From contig NZ_SSBL01000007.1 in NCBI RefSeq assembly GCF_004795105.1, positions 124,001 to 188,000 on the forward strand: 64,000 nucleotides of DNA, read 5' to 3'. Within the stretch, counting starts at the first letter, position 1. Every line of letters starts with the position of its first letter. Under the pieces are notes generated by a model. That model made no database searches. It was not told the DNA's origin and was given only the letters and a program-made list of their open reading frames with translations. Both the position numbers and the translations under genes were made by a program. Origin of the DNA: Streptomyces sp. A0642 (lineage in GTDB: Bacteria > Actinomycetota > Actinomycetes > Streptomycetales > Streptomycetaceae). This document shows, piece after piece, positions 26,559-34,807 of this stretch.

Positions 26559-27562
26559 GAGCTCTCCTTCAGCAGCTTGTGCACGGCGCTCACCACGTCC
26601 TGGGCCGTGACGCCGTTCAGGCAGGGGTGTCCGGGCACCGGGCAGACGCGCGCCCGGCTGTCGGCGCACTCCGCGGTCTGGTCGCCGAGCAGCACCGTGG
26701 GCACGCCGTACGGGGCCCACCGCCCGGCGGGCACGACCGGCGCGAAGAGGGAGACGACAGGGGTCCCGACCGCCGCGGCCAGATGGGCGGGGCCGGTGTT
26801 CGCGCAGACGAGCGCGTCGGCGCCCCGGAGCACGCCGGACAGTTTCCGGGGGCTGGTACGGCCTCCGAGGTCGACCGCGACGTCGCCGCTGACCAGCCGC
26901 GTCAGCTCCCTCTCTCCGGGCCCTCCGGTCACGACGACCCGGTGTCCCTCGTCGGCCAGCAGCCGGACCGCTTCGGCGTGCCGTTCGGCATCCCAGGACC
27001 GTGCCGCGGCGCTCGCACCGGGATGGACGACGACATAGGGGCCGTTGCCCGTCAGCGCGGCGGTGTCGGGCGGCGGAAGGACGCGCAGCCGGCCGTCGTC
27101 CCCCGGCGGCGGCGGGAATCCCAGGGCCGCGGCCACGTCGAGTGCCGCCTCCGCCTCGTGCCGGCCGGGAAGTCTGTGGTGCCGGACGTCGAGCAGGTGT
27201 CCGGCGTGGTCGGTGCTGTCGGCGCCGATGCTCCGGACCCCGGCCATGCGCAGCAGCAGCGCCATAGGCAGCGGGCTCTGGTGGAAGGAGGTCAGCACGA
27301 GCGCGGCCTCGTAGGCCCGGGCCCGCAGCGAGTCGACGAGAGCCGGGATGTCCGCCTCCTCGACGGGCGGTGGGTGGGTGCCCTCCCAGGGCGCCTGCCA
27401 GACGATCACGTCGTCCACGCCGGGGAGCATGCGGGCCGCGGGCTCGCCCAGGGGCCCGCAGAGCATGGTGAGCCGGGAGGCGCGCCCCGCCGCGGCCCGG
27501 ACGGCGGGGCCGGCGAGCAGCACGTCGCCGAAGCTGTCGAGTCGTACGACGAGGACGTTCAT
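26555..27562 (-). CDS. Family 9 glycosyltransferase (heptosyltransferase-like), second copy
   Basis: 335 residues with NVLVVRLDSFGDVLLAGPAV at the start and ALVCANTGPAHLAAAVGTPV at about 255, the same heptosyltransferase signatures as the GT9 at 21277. The C-terminal CPVPGHPCLNGVTAQDVV is also typical of GT9 enzymes. Two GT9 genes suggest at least two heptose transfers. Confidence 0.86.
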   Translation of the reverse strand: MNVLVVRLDSFGDVLLAGPAVRAAAGRASRLTMLCGPLGEPAARMLPGVDDVIVWQAPWEGTHPPPVEEADIPALVDSLRARAYEAALVLTSFHQSPLPMALLLRMAGVRSIGADSTDHAGHLLDVRHHRLPGRHEAEAALDVAAALGFPPPPGDDGRLRVLPPPDTAALTGNGPYVVVHPGASAAARSWDAERHAEAVRLLADEGHRVVVTGGPGERELTRLVSGDVAVDLGGRTSPRKLSGVLRGADALVCANTGPAHLAAAVGTPVVSLFAPVVPAGRWAPYGVPTVLLGDQTAECADSRARVCPVPGHPCLNGVTAQDVVSAVHKLLKESS

Positions 27563-28170
27563 GCCGGCCCCCCGTCGGTCGCGCAGGGGACGGAGTCCCG
27601 GCAGGGCCGGGCCAGGAGGCGGCGCACGGCGGACAGGACGTCGGGGGCGGGCTCCGCCTCCGCGGCCGTTTCGCCCGGCAGGGTCGCCGCGTTGGGGACG
27701 AGGATGCCCTCGGCGCCGGCCGCCCGGGCGGCGAGCACGTCGGCCGCGATGTCACCGATCACCACGCAGTCGGCCGGGCGCACCCCGAGCAGCCGGGCCG
27801 CTTCCCGCACCAGTCCGGGGCGCGGCTTGCGGCAGGGGCATCCGCTGTCGGGGTGGTGCGGGCAGTAGAGCCAGACATCGAACGGGCCGACCGTCTCGTC
27901 GACGCGCGCGTTGACCCGGCGCACGTCCTCGTGGGTGAGCAGGCCGCGTCCGATCCCGGACTGGTTGCTGACGACGCCGGTCCGCAGACCGGCCTCGCGT
28001 ACGAGCCGTACGGCTTCGGCGGCTCCGGGTATCGCGAGGACCCGGCGGGGGTCGGCGTTGTAGGGCACGTCGTGCACCAGGGTTCCGTCCCGGTCGAACA
28101 GGACGGCGGCCGGGCGGACGGCCGGAATGGGGATCGCGGGCTCTGCGGTTTCGTCGCGGCGTTCCGTCAT
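27559..28170 (-). CDS. gmhB: D-glycero-D-manno-heptose 1,7-bisphosphate phosphatase
   Basis: 203 residues, HAD family. LFDRDGTLVHDVPYNADP (about 24-41) holds the nucleophile and acid Asp residues; CPHHPDSGCPCRKPRPG (about 103-119) is the Cys/His zinc loop specific to GmhB/HisB-type phosphatases; VIGDIAADVLAARAAGA is motif IV. It removes the C7 phosphate between the two HldE steps. Confidence 0.88.
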   Translation of the reverse strand: MTERRDETAEPAIPIPAVRPAAVLFDRDGTLVHDVPYNADPRRVLAIPGAAEAVRLVREAGLRTGVVSNQSGIGRGLLTHEDVRRVNARVDETVGPFDVWLYCPHHPDSGCPCRKPRPGLVREAARLLGVRPADCVVIGDIAADVLAARAAGAEGILVPNAATLPGETAAEAEPAPDVLSAVRRLLARPCRDSVPCATDGGPA

Positions 28171-29189
28171 GCGCGGTCCCCCCAGGGCGCGGCGCCTCGG
28201 TGCCGTACCCGGCCCACAGCCCAGTGGCGGACTGCGAGAGGCGGGATGACGACACTCGTGCCGATCATGGTCGCGACCTCGGGTGCGGTCCTGGGTCCGG
28301 GGGCGATCCGGGCCCAGGCGAATTCCGCGGTGCCCAGGGCCCACAGCCCCGCGGCCACGGCAGCGCCCCGGCGGCGGCCGGCCAGCGCCAGCGCAGCCGC
28401 CGCGAGGGCGGCGGCGGTGACGGCGAGGTGGCGCGGCAGCCTGCCCCGGGGAGCCGCGGCCCGGGTCCACCAGTCGGCGCCGTGGAGGTGGTGCATCAGC
28501 GCGTCGTCGGCGTTTCCCCGTTGCGCGCGCACGGAGACCATGCGGTCGGCGGGCCGCACGGGGTGCAGCGTGGAGCGGCCGCCCCTGGCGAGCTTCCAGC
28601 CCGCGTCCATCATGCGCAGGGCCAGGTCGGCGTCCTCGCGGAACGCGCGGCGGAACCGTTCGTCGAAGCCGCCCGCCGTCATCAGCGCCTGGGTGCGGTA
28701 CGCCATGTCCGCGGTGGCCCAGGCGGCTTCCTGGAGGCCCGCCGTGCAGCGTTCCCAGTCGGTGGGTTCGCGGTCGGCGGGCAGCGGGACGGTCAGCCGG
28801 CCCTGCACTCCCACGGTCATCGGGCCGGCGGCCGTCAGGTCGTCGGCGAGCCGGCTGCCCCAGTCGGCTTCCACCCGTACGTCGTCGTCGAGGAAGACGA
28901 CCCAGGGAGTGGTCACTTCCCGCAGGCCGGCGTTCCGCGCGGCGGCCGGTCCCCGGCCGCCGGTGGTGAGGAGGCGGAGACGGTCGGTCAGCGGGCCCGC
29001 GCCACGGGTGTCGAGGGGGCCGTCGGCGGCCGGGCGGTCGTCGACGAGGAACACCTCGTACGGGCCGGGGCCCGACGCCGCGGCCAGCGCTTGCAGGCAG
29101 TCGGCCAGGCAGCGGCGGCCGATGGTCGGAATGACCACCGAGTACGAGAGGTCGGGCCGCTCCGGGTGCAGTGCGTCGTCCGCCGTCAT
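28167..29189 (-). CDS. Family 2 glycosyltransferase with C-terminal hydrophobic region
   Basis: 340 residues. The GT-A domain spans about 15-245 (SYSVVIPTIGRRCLADCLQA, VVFLDDDVRVEADW). Two or three hydrophobic segments near the end (AVTAAALAAAALALAG, then GAAVAAGLWALGTAEFAWA) probably tether it to the membrane. The ATGA overlap with the carbamoyltransferase stop marks it as an operon member. Confidence 0.83.
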   Translation of the reverse strand: MTADDALHPERPDLSYSVVIPTIGRRCLADCLQALAAASGPGPYEVFLVDDRPAADGPLDTRGAGPLTDRLRLLTTGGRGPAAARNAGLREVTTPWVVFLDDDVRVEADWGSRLADDLTAAGPMTVGVQGRLTVPLPADREPTDWERCTAGLQEAAWATADMAYRTQALMTAGGFDERFRRAFREDADLALRMMDAGWKLARGGRSTLHPVRPADRMVSVRAQRGNADDALMHHLHGADWWTRAAAPRGRLPRHLAVTAAALAAAALALAGRRRGAAVAAGLWALGTAEFAWARIAPGPRTAPEVATMIGTSVVIPPLAVRHWAVGRVRHRGAAPWGDRA

Positions 29190-30820
29190 GAGAACGCCTT
29201 CGCCCGGCGGACGAGGAAGGGGCCGATGGCCAGCAGGTCGACGGGCGCCGATCCGAAGCACTCCAGCGCCTCGCGGGGATGGTCGACCATGGGCCGGCCC
29301 GCCGTGTTCAGGCTGGTGTTCACCACGACCGGGAGACCCGTCCGCTGTTCGAACGCGGTGAGCATCCGGGCGACAAGCGGCTCGGCCGTACGGTCCACGG
29401 TCTGGATCCGCGCCGTGCCGTCGACGTGGACGACAGCGGGGATGCGGGACTTCCACTCCTCGGCCACCTCGTGGACGAAGAGCATGTAGGGACTGGGCAA
29501 CGGCCCGTCGAAGAGTTCCGCCGCCCGGTCGGCCAGGACCATCGGGGCGACCGGCCGGAACTCCTCCCGCCCCTTCACCGCGTTCAGCCGCTCCAGGTTC
29601 TCGGCTCGGCCCGGGTGGGCGAGCAGGGACCTGTGGCCGAGTGCGCGGGGGCCGAACTCGCTCCGGCCCTGGAACCACGCGACGATTCCGTCCTGGGCCA
29701 GTTCCTCGGCCACGGCCGCGGCCACGTCCTCGGGTTCCTCGTAGGGCAGCGCGGCCGTCTCCAGGATCCGCCGCAGCTCTTCGTCGCTCCAGCCCCTGCC
29801 GAGCGCCGCGGTGGCCATCGGCCGTACCGGGCCCTGCTCCGCCGCGACGTGCAGGGCCGCGCCGAGGGCGGTTCCGGCGTCACCGGCGGCCGGCTGGACC
29901 CAGACCTGGTCGAAGGGCCCTTCGCGGTGCAGACGCGCGTTGGCGACGCAGTTCAGGGCCACTCCCCCGGCGAACGCCAGGCCGGTGGCTCCGGTGCGCT
30001 CGTGGAGCCACCGGCCCAGGTCGACAACGGTGTCCTCCAGGCAGCGCTGGGCACTGGCCGCGAGGTCGGCGTGCTCCTGGGAGTAGGGGTCGCCGGGGTT
30101 CCTGCGCGGCGCGAAGTCGCTCCAGCGGACGTCACTGGCACGGAAGCCTCCGTCGCCGCGTCCGTGGACCCGTTCGCCGATCCGGTCGGCGAAGCGCGGC
30201 CTGCCGTAGGAGGCGAGCGCCATCACCTTGAACTCGTCGCTGCTGCGCAGGAACCCGAGGTGGTCGGTGAGCTCCTCGTAGAAGAGGCCGAGGGACTCCG
30301 GCAGCGGCTGGGCGGACAGGATGTCGAGCCGGCCGTCGGTGTACTTCCCGGCCAGCTGGGAGGAGCACTCTCCGCGGCCGTCGAGCACGAGCACGGCGCA
30401 GTCGCCCAGGGGCGCGGCGAGCCCGGCGGACGCGGCGTGCGCCACGTGATGGGCGACGAGGCGCACCTTGTCCGGGTTTAGGCCGGGCAGCGCCTCGGCC
30501 AGGAATTCGGGAGCCTTGCGGGCGTAGACCTGCCGCAGCCGGTCCCATGGATCGTCCAGGCCCATCTCCTCGGCCGGCAGCGCCAGTGCGTGGTCGTACG
30601 AGTAGGCGACCGCGTCCAGGTCCGCCGGGGTGAGGCCGGCCGTCTCCAGGCACCACCGGGCGGACAGCTCCGGCAGTTCCCAGGCCGAGAAGGGCAGGGG
30701 GCGCTTGCCGTGCTTGCGCCTGCTGAAGCGTTCCTCCTCGGCGGCGGCGACGATCTCCCCGTCGATGACGAGGGCGGCCGACGGGTCGTGGAACAGTGCG
30801 TTGATGCCGAGCACACGCAT
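29186..30820 (-). CDS. O-carbamoyltransferase (NodU/CmcH/TobZ family)
   Basis: 544 residues. The N-terminal Kae1-like domain begins MRVLGINALFHDPSAALVID and holds HHVAHAASAG near 118-127; the C-terminal YrdC-related half has WFQGRSEFGPRALGHRSLLA near 390. These enzymes make carbamoyl-adenylate from carbamoyl phosphate and ATP and pass it to a hydroxyl of a sugar or antibiotic. In this operon the likely acceptor is a heptose or other sugar of the glycan. It starts 12 bases after the first operon gene. Confidence 0.9.
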   Translation of the reverse strand: MRVLGINALFHDPSAALVIDGEIVAAAEEERFSRRKHGKRPLPFSAWELPELSARWCLETAGLTPADLDAVAYSYDHALALPAEEMGLDDPWDRLRQVYARKAPEFLAEALPGLNPDKVRLVAHHVAHAASAGLAAPLGDCAVLVLDGRGECSSQLAGKYTDGRLDILSAQPLPESLGLFYEELTDHLGFLRSSDEFKVMALASYGRPRFADRIGERVHGRGDGGFRASDVRWSDFAPRRNPGDPYSQEHADLAASAQRCLEDTVVDLGRWLHERTGATGLAFAGGVALNCVANARLHREGPFDQVWVQPAAGDAGTALGAALHVAAEQGPVRPMATAALGRGWSDEELRRILETAALPYEEPEDVAAAVAEELAQDGIVAWFQGRSEFGPRALGHRSLLAHPGRAENLERLNAVKGREEFRPVAPMVLADRAAELFDGPLPSPYMLFVHEVAEEWKSRIPAVVHVDGTARIQTVDRTAEPLVARMLTAFEQRTGLPVVVNTSLNTAGRPMVDHPREALECFGSAPVDLLAIGPFLVRRAKAFS

Positions 30821-30832
30821 GCGCTGTCTCCT

Positions 30833-31837
30833 TCAGACGTTCCCGGCCGGCTGTTCGGCCGGGGTGCCGGTCAGCGAGGCGAAGTACGCGATGGTGCGTT
30901 CCAGCCCCTCTTCCCAGGACACTCGCGGTTCCCAGCCGAACATCTCGCGTACGAGCGTGGTGTCCGGCCTGCGCCGCTCGGGGTCGTCGACCGGCCGTTC
31001 GATGAAGTCGATCCGGCTGCCGGAGTTGGTCAGTTTGACGATGCGGCGGGCGATCTCCCGGACCGTCGTCTCGTCGCTGCCGCCGATGTTGACGGGCCGT
31101 ACCGACCGGCTGGCCGCCACCCGCAGCACTCCATCGAGCGTGTCGTCCACGTAGCACAGCGACCTGGTCTGGCTGCCGTCCCCGGCGACCGTCAGCGGTT
31201 CGCCGGCGAGTGCCTGGCAGATGAACGTGGGAACGGCCCGGCCGTCGTGCGCCCGCATGCGCGGTCCGTAGGTGTTGAACAGCCGGACGATTCCGGCGTT
31301 CGTCCCCCGGGCCCCCGCATGGGCCGTGACCAGGGCCTCGGAGAACCGCTTGGACTCGTCGTACACACTGCGGGGGCCGACCGGGTTGACGTTGCCCCAG
31401 TAGTCCTCCCGCTGCGGATGGACCAGGGGGTCCCCGTAGACCTCCGAGGTCGAGGCCAGGAGCAGCCTGGCACCGTCCCGGGCCGCGATGCCCAGCAGGT
31501 TGCGGGTGCCGAGGCTTCCGACGTCCAGGGTCTCCAGCGGCATCCGCAGGTAGTCGGCGGGAGACGCGGGACAGGCGAAGTGGAGGACGAGGTCGTACGG
31601 GCCGGAAAGTTCCCGCGCGCAGGACGGGTCCGAGACGTCGCACTCGACGAAGCGGAAGCCGGTCCGGCCGACGAGGTGCGCCACATTCGCGGAGGATCCC
31701 GATGACAGGTTGTCGGCGCAGTCCACCTCGACACCGCCGTCCAGGAGGCGCTCACACAGGTGCGAGCCCAGGAATCCGGCCCCGCCGGTCACCAGGGCGC
31801 GCCGCCAGGGCCATCGATCACTCGCCGAAGGCGTCAT
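30833..31837 (-). CDS. NAD-dependent sugar epimerase/dehydratase, UDP-glucuronate decarboxylase-like
   Basis: 334 residues, short-chain dehydrogenase fold. ALVTGGAGFLGSHLCERLLD is the NAD site; ASTSEVYGDPLVHPQREDYW with YDESKRFSEAL gives the catalytic S-Y-K. The PLVHPQ-EDYWGNVNP segment is typical of UDP-glucuronate decarboxylases (UDP-xylose synthase), so UDP-pentose supply is likely; an ADP-heptose 6-epimerase role is less likely. The ATG at 31837 follows GGGAG and is chosen over a TTG one codon upstream. It is the first gene of the eleven-gene operon. Confidence 0.82.
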   Translation of the reverse strand: MTPSASDRWPWRRALVTGGAGFLGSHLCERLLDGGVEVDCADNLSSGSSANVAHLVGRTGFRFVECDVSDPSCARELSGPYDLVLHFACPASPADYLRMPLETLDVGSLGTRNLLGIAARDGARLLLASTSEVYGDPLVHPQREDYWGNVNPVGPRSVYDESKRFSEALVTAHAGARGTNAGIVRLFNTYGPRMRAHDGRAVPTFICQALAGEPLTVAGDGSQTRSLCYVDDTLDGVLRVAASRSVRPVNIGGSDETTVREIARRIVKLTNSGSRIDFIERPVDDPERRRPDTTLVREMFGWEPRVSWEEGLERTIAYFASLTGTPAEQPAGNV

Positions 31838-32284
31838 CAACTGGGTCTCCCTTCACGTCGTCCGCGGGGCGCGCATGCACTCCCGCCCACGGCGAGCCCG
31901 TCAGGCCATGGGGGGCGCTCGCGACCCGTGGGGCCCGGCCGCTCGGCCTGCCCCGGGGCGTCGCGCCGCCCGCTGCTTCCGCCGGTCCATCCTCGGACTG
32001 CGGTGACTCTCCGTGTGCACCGCCACTGTCCGACGGCTCCGAGCGAAGTTCCTTGCTGCCCGGTTCTCACCCGCATCCTGCCGAACCACGGCGCATTCGC
32101 ATCCCGGGGCCTACCGTTGGAATGAAACGGGAAAGAGCAGGCGGTGCCGAGACCTGACGCTCTCCACTCCGCGCGCGACACGCTCCTCGGTCGCCGCCAG
32201 GCGTAGGGCCCGGGGGCAGGACCCCGCTCACCGGCCGGTTCAGCTTCCTGGACGGCGCGGTGACCGTGGGTGAGGCCTTTGCCC
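31838..32284. other. Upstream region of the heptose operon
   Basis: About 450 bases without a supportable gene. It must hold the operon promoter, but I find no convincing -10/-35 pair, iron box or SigB-like site. Short open frames here have shadow-like composition. Confidence 0.4.
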
Positions 32285-32463
32285 TAGGGCGTGTTTCGAA
32301 AGTAGCGCCGTCCGCCCGGAGGGCGGGCTCGGCGGCGCCTGGTGCGTGCGATCGCAAGGCGGAGGGTCGCCCCGATACTGGTTGTATCGGGGCGATCCCG
32401 ACAACGCGGCGAGTGTGCGTGCCAGGCGTCGCCGAGCAGGCGGGACTTTCGAAACACGCCCTA
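32285..32463. mobile_element. MITE with 19-bp terminal inverted repeats and TA ends
   Basis: TAGGGCGTGTTTCGAAAGT at 32285-32303 and its exact reverse complement at 32445-32463 bound a 179-bp non-coding element. The outer TA on each side fits the target duplication of IS630/Tc1-type transposition. A central hairpin (CGCCCCGATAC/GTATCGGGGCG) is present. The core shares ATCGCAAGGCGGAG and GACAACGCGGCGAG, at nearly the same spacing, with the element at 42200-42365. It encodes no transposase. Confidence 0.85.
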
Positions 32464-32669
32464 AGCGCCGCCCGCCGCTCCGGATTCTCCGGGCATCGCG
32501 CGCGAGAGCGCGTGGAGCCCCGCCTTCGCTTCGGGGGCGCTCGCCCCGGAGGTGGCGGCACCCGAGGCGACGAGCAGGTGCTGTCCGTCCTAGGTCCGGT
32601 CCACCCCCGGGCGGCCGGACCGCACCAGCGCTGCACCGCGTGCCGCCTTACGGCCATCGGCGCGAGCGC

Positions 32670-33050
32670 TGCGGTGGATGAGAAGGATCCCGCGGCCACC
32701 GGGTCCGCGGCATCGTGGAGTACGCGGCCGAGGCGACGGCCGGCCAGTACCCCGGACGGCCAGACCTGGTGGTGGGGAACCGGCTGCACGCCAGGGGGCC
32801 GGCGTTGCGCATGGGCGTTCCGGCGCTGGTGGTGGGCCCCGTCCGGGGCGGCGCGAAGGCCGCGGCGCAGGCGGGGCTCCTGCGCCGGCCCGCGGTGGTG
32901 CCCGGCGAAAGCCGGCCACCGGGCGTTCCGGCCCGCTGGGGGGACCGGCTCCTGTCACCGACGGGCCGGGCAGCGGCCGACCGCAAAGCGCCGCGCCTCG
33001 CGGGGCCGGACCGCCCGGCAGCTGCTGCCGGGCGCGCCCTGCCCTTCTGA
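32670..33050 (+). pseudogene. C-terminal remnant of a polysaccharide pyruvyl transferase family gene
   Basis: From about 32700 the frame reads IVEYAAEATAG, then PDLVVGNRLHARGPALRMG and VPALVVGPVRGGAKAAAQAG. This is the C-terminal signature of WcaK/CsaB-type pyruvyl transferases (RLHxxxLAL-x-GVPALAV). An in-frame TGA lies just upstream and the N-terminal two thirds are missing. The 32464-32669 stretch before it is not recognisable. Its position upstream of the glycan operon and beside a MITE suggests it once belonged to the same polysaccharide locus. Confidence 0.6.
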
Positions 33051-33329
33051 CCGCGAGCCGGCGGCGGGCGTCACGGACCGCCCTCTGTGAGGAACAACAC
33101 CGGGCTGCGGATCGCCCCTGAAGCAGGCGCAGTTGAGGGCTTCGCCACCCCTTCGGCACCCTTCCGCGCGGGGCAGCACTTGGGTCGGCGGCAGGCGTTT
33201 GTGAACATGAACAGGCGGCCGGCGGCCGGCCGACTCACCCCAGCGGCCCCCGTTCCCGGCCTCCAGACTCCGCGACCTCGCCGCCTTCGGTGCCGGCGTG
33301 CGTGTCGCTCCCCCGGCCCCGTTCGAAAT

Positions 33330-34754
33330 GTGCTGCCTGTGTCTGTACCCCTCTCGTCCGAGGCCGCTCCCGCTCCGGCCACCCCCGCCCTGCCCCCTGC
33401 CCGCGCACGGAAGCGCCGGGCCGGTGGCAGCCCGTGGCGGTGCCTGCGCACCCCGAGCATGCGCCGCTGGTCCGTCGCCAACCTCGTATCGAACGCCGGT
33501 ACGTGGATGCAGCTCACGGTGCAGAACCTGCTGGTCCTCCAGATCACCGGCTCGGCGGCCGCCACCGGACTCTCGCTGGCCGTGCAGGCCGGTCCCGGTC
33601 TGCTGCTCGGCGTCGTCGGCGGGGCGGCGGTCGACCGGTGGAACCGCAAGGTGACCGCCATGGTGAGCCAGGTGGTCCTCGGGCTCGTCGCCTTCTCCAC
33701 GGCGGCGCTGATTGGACTCGACCTCCTCAGCATGCCGGTCCTGCTCCTCCTGGCGGCGCTGACCGGCATCGTGAACACCATCGACGGCCCCGCGACGTCC
33801 CTCCTGGGCAACGACCTGGTTCCCAAGGACGACGTGCCCTCGGCCATCGCGCTGGGTTCGATGGTGCACAGCGCAGGCCGTCTGGGCGGCACGGCGCTGG
33901 CCGCCGTGGCGGTGGGAACCCTCGGTACCGCGTCCGCGTACGTGGCCAACGGCCTGTCGTTCCTCTTCGTGGCCGCCGTCATCCCCTCCCTGCGGCCCGC
34001 GGCGCACGCGGTACAAGAGGCAGCACGGTCGCACCGTGCGCCGGCTGAGGCCCCCGCGGCGGCCGCTGCCGCAGCGCCCCCGCGCAAGCGGGGGTCCGAG
34101 GACGGCGCGCGGGCCGGGCTCACCTACTTCATGAGCAGGCCGCGTCTCGTCGCGCTGGCGGGCGTCACCGGACTCAGCTCCCTCTTCGGGCGCAACTACC
34201 AGCTGACGCTGGTGGTCCTCGTCATCGGGCCGCTCCACGGCAGCCAGAGCGATTTCGGCACCGTCTCGACCGTGCTCGCGGTGGGGGGAATCGCGGGCGC
34301 CGTCCTCGCGGGCCGGCTGCGCAGGCCCACCGTGCGGCTGGTGGGCGTCCTGGCGGCCTGCGGCGGCCTCCTCCAGGTGGCGGCCGGTCTCTCCCCGGGG
34401 CTCTTCGTGCTCATTCTCGTGGTGATTCCGATGGCCGTCGTGGAGTCGCTTTCCGACACGGCGGGCGCGACCGTGCTCCAGACGGACCCCGCGCCGGAGA
34501 TGCGCGGCCGCGTCCTCGGGGTCTGGCGCAGTGCCGGAACGGTCTGGGGCCTGGCCGGTCCGCCCCTGCTCGGTCTGCTCCTGGAGTTCGCCGGTGCGCG
34601 AGGCGCCCTGGTCTCCGGCGGGCTCCTGATCGCCGGAGCCATCGCTCTGGGCGGTCTGCGTCACCGGCGGGTGACGCGCGGCGTCGGCGCACCGGACCAC
34701 CGCGTACCCGCGGGCGCCGCCCTCACCCCGGCGGCCGCGCTCTCCCACGCCTGA
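33330..34754 (+). CDS. MFS exporter, DHA3 (enterobactin exporter-like) type
   Basis: About 475 residues with ten to twelve membrane helices. WSVANLVSNAGTWMQLTVQN near residue 48 and the loop GGAAVDRWNRKVTAM fit the DHA3/EntS branch of MFS, which exports siderophores, macrolides or other compounds. A proline/alanine-rich charged loop (about 225-260) separates the two halves. The start is uncertain: GTG at 33330 or 33339, both without a clear ribosome binding site; the open frame extends upstream to 33087 with non-protein-like composition. It converges on the catalase gene. Confidence 0.78.
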   Translation: MLPVSVPLSSEAAPAPATPALPPARARKRRAGGSPWRCLRTPSMRRWSVANLVSNAGTWMQLTVQNLLVLQITGSAAATGLSLAVQAGPGLLLGVVGGAAVDRWNRKVTAMVSQVVLGLVAFSTAALIGLDLLSMPVLLLLAALTGIVNTIDGPATSLLGNDLVPKDDVPSAIALGSMVHSAGRLGGTALAAVAVGTLGTASAYVANGLSFLFVAAVIPSLRPAAHAVQEAARSHRAPAEAPAAAAAAAPPRKRGSEDGARAGLTYFMSRPRLVALAGVTGLSSLFGRNYQLTLVVLVIGPLHGSQSDFGTVSTVLAVGGIAGAVLAGRLRRPTVRLVGVLAACGGLLQVAAGLSPGLFVLILVVIPMAVVESLSDTAGATVLQTDPAPEMRGRVLGVWRSAGTVWGLAGPPLLGLLLEFAGARGALVSGGLLIAGAIALGGLRHRRVTRGVGAPDHRVPAGAALTPAAALSHA

Positions 34755-34800
34755 CGGCTTCCGCCCGCCACCCTGCCGCGAGGGCGGCGGGCGAAAGCCG
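34755..34800. terminator. Bidirectional terminator between MFS and catalase genes
   Basis: CGGCTTCCGCCCGCC (34755-34769) pairs with GGCGGGCGAAAGCCG (34786-34800) with one mismatch, immediately after the MFS stop codon and just before the catalase stop on the other strand. Confidence 0.75.
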
Positions 34801-34807
34801 GACCCGC

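Noticed and set aside
20373..31837. Reading the heptose operon as an LPS core locus
   Set aside because: The host is a Gram-positive actinobacterium by every other sign; no lipid A, Kdo or O-antigen genes are present.
33087..33329. N-terminal extension of the MFS exporter frame
   Set aside because: Low-complexity, non-hydrophobic composition before the first helix and no ribosome binding site at 33087; the GTG at 33330 is more likely, though not certain.
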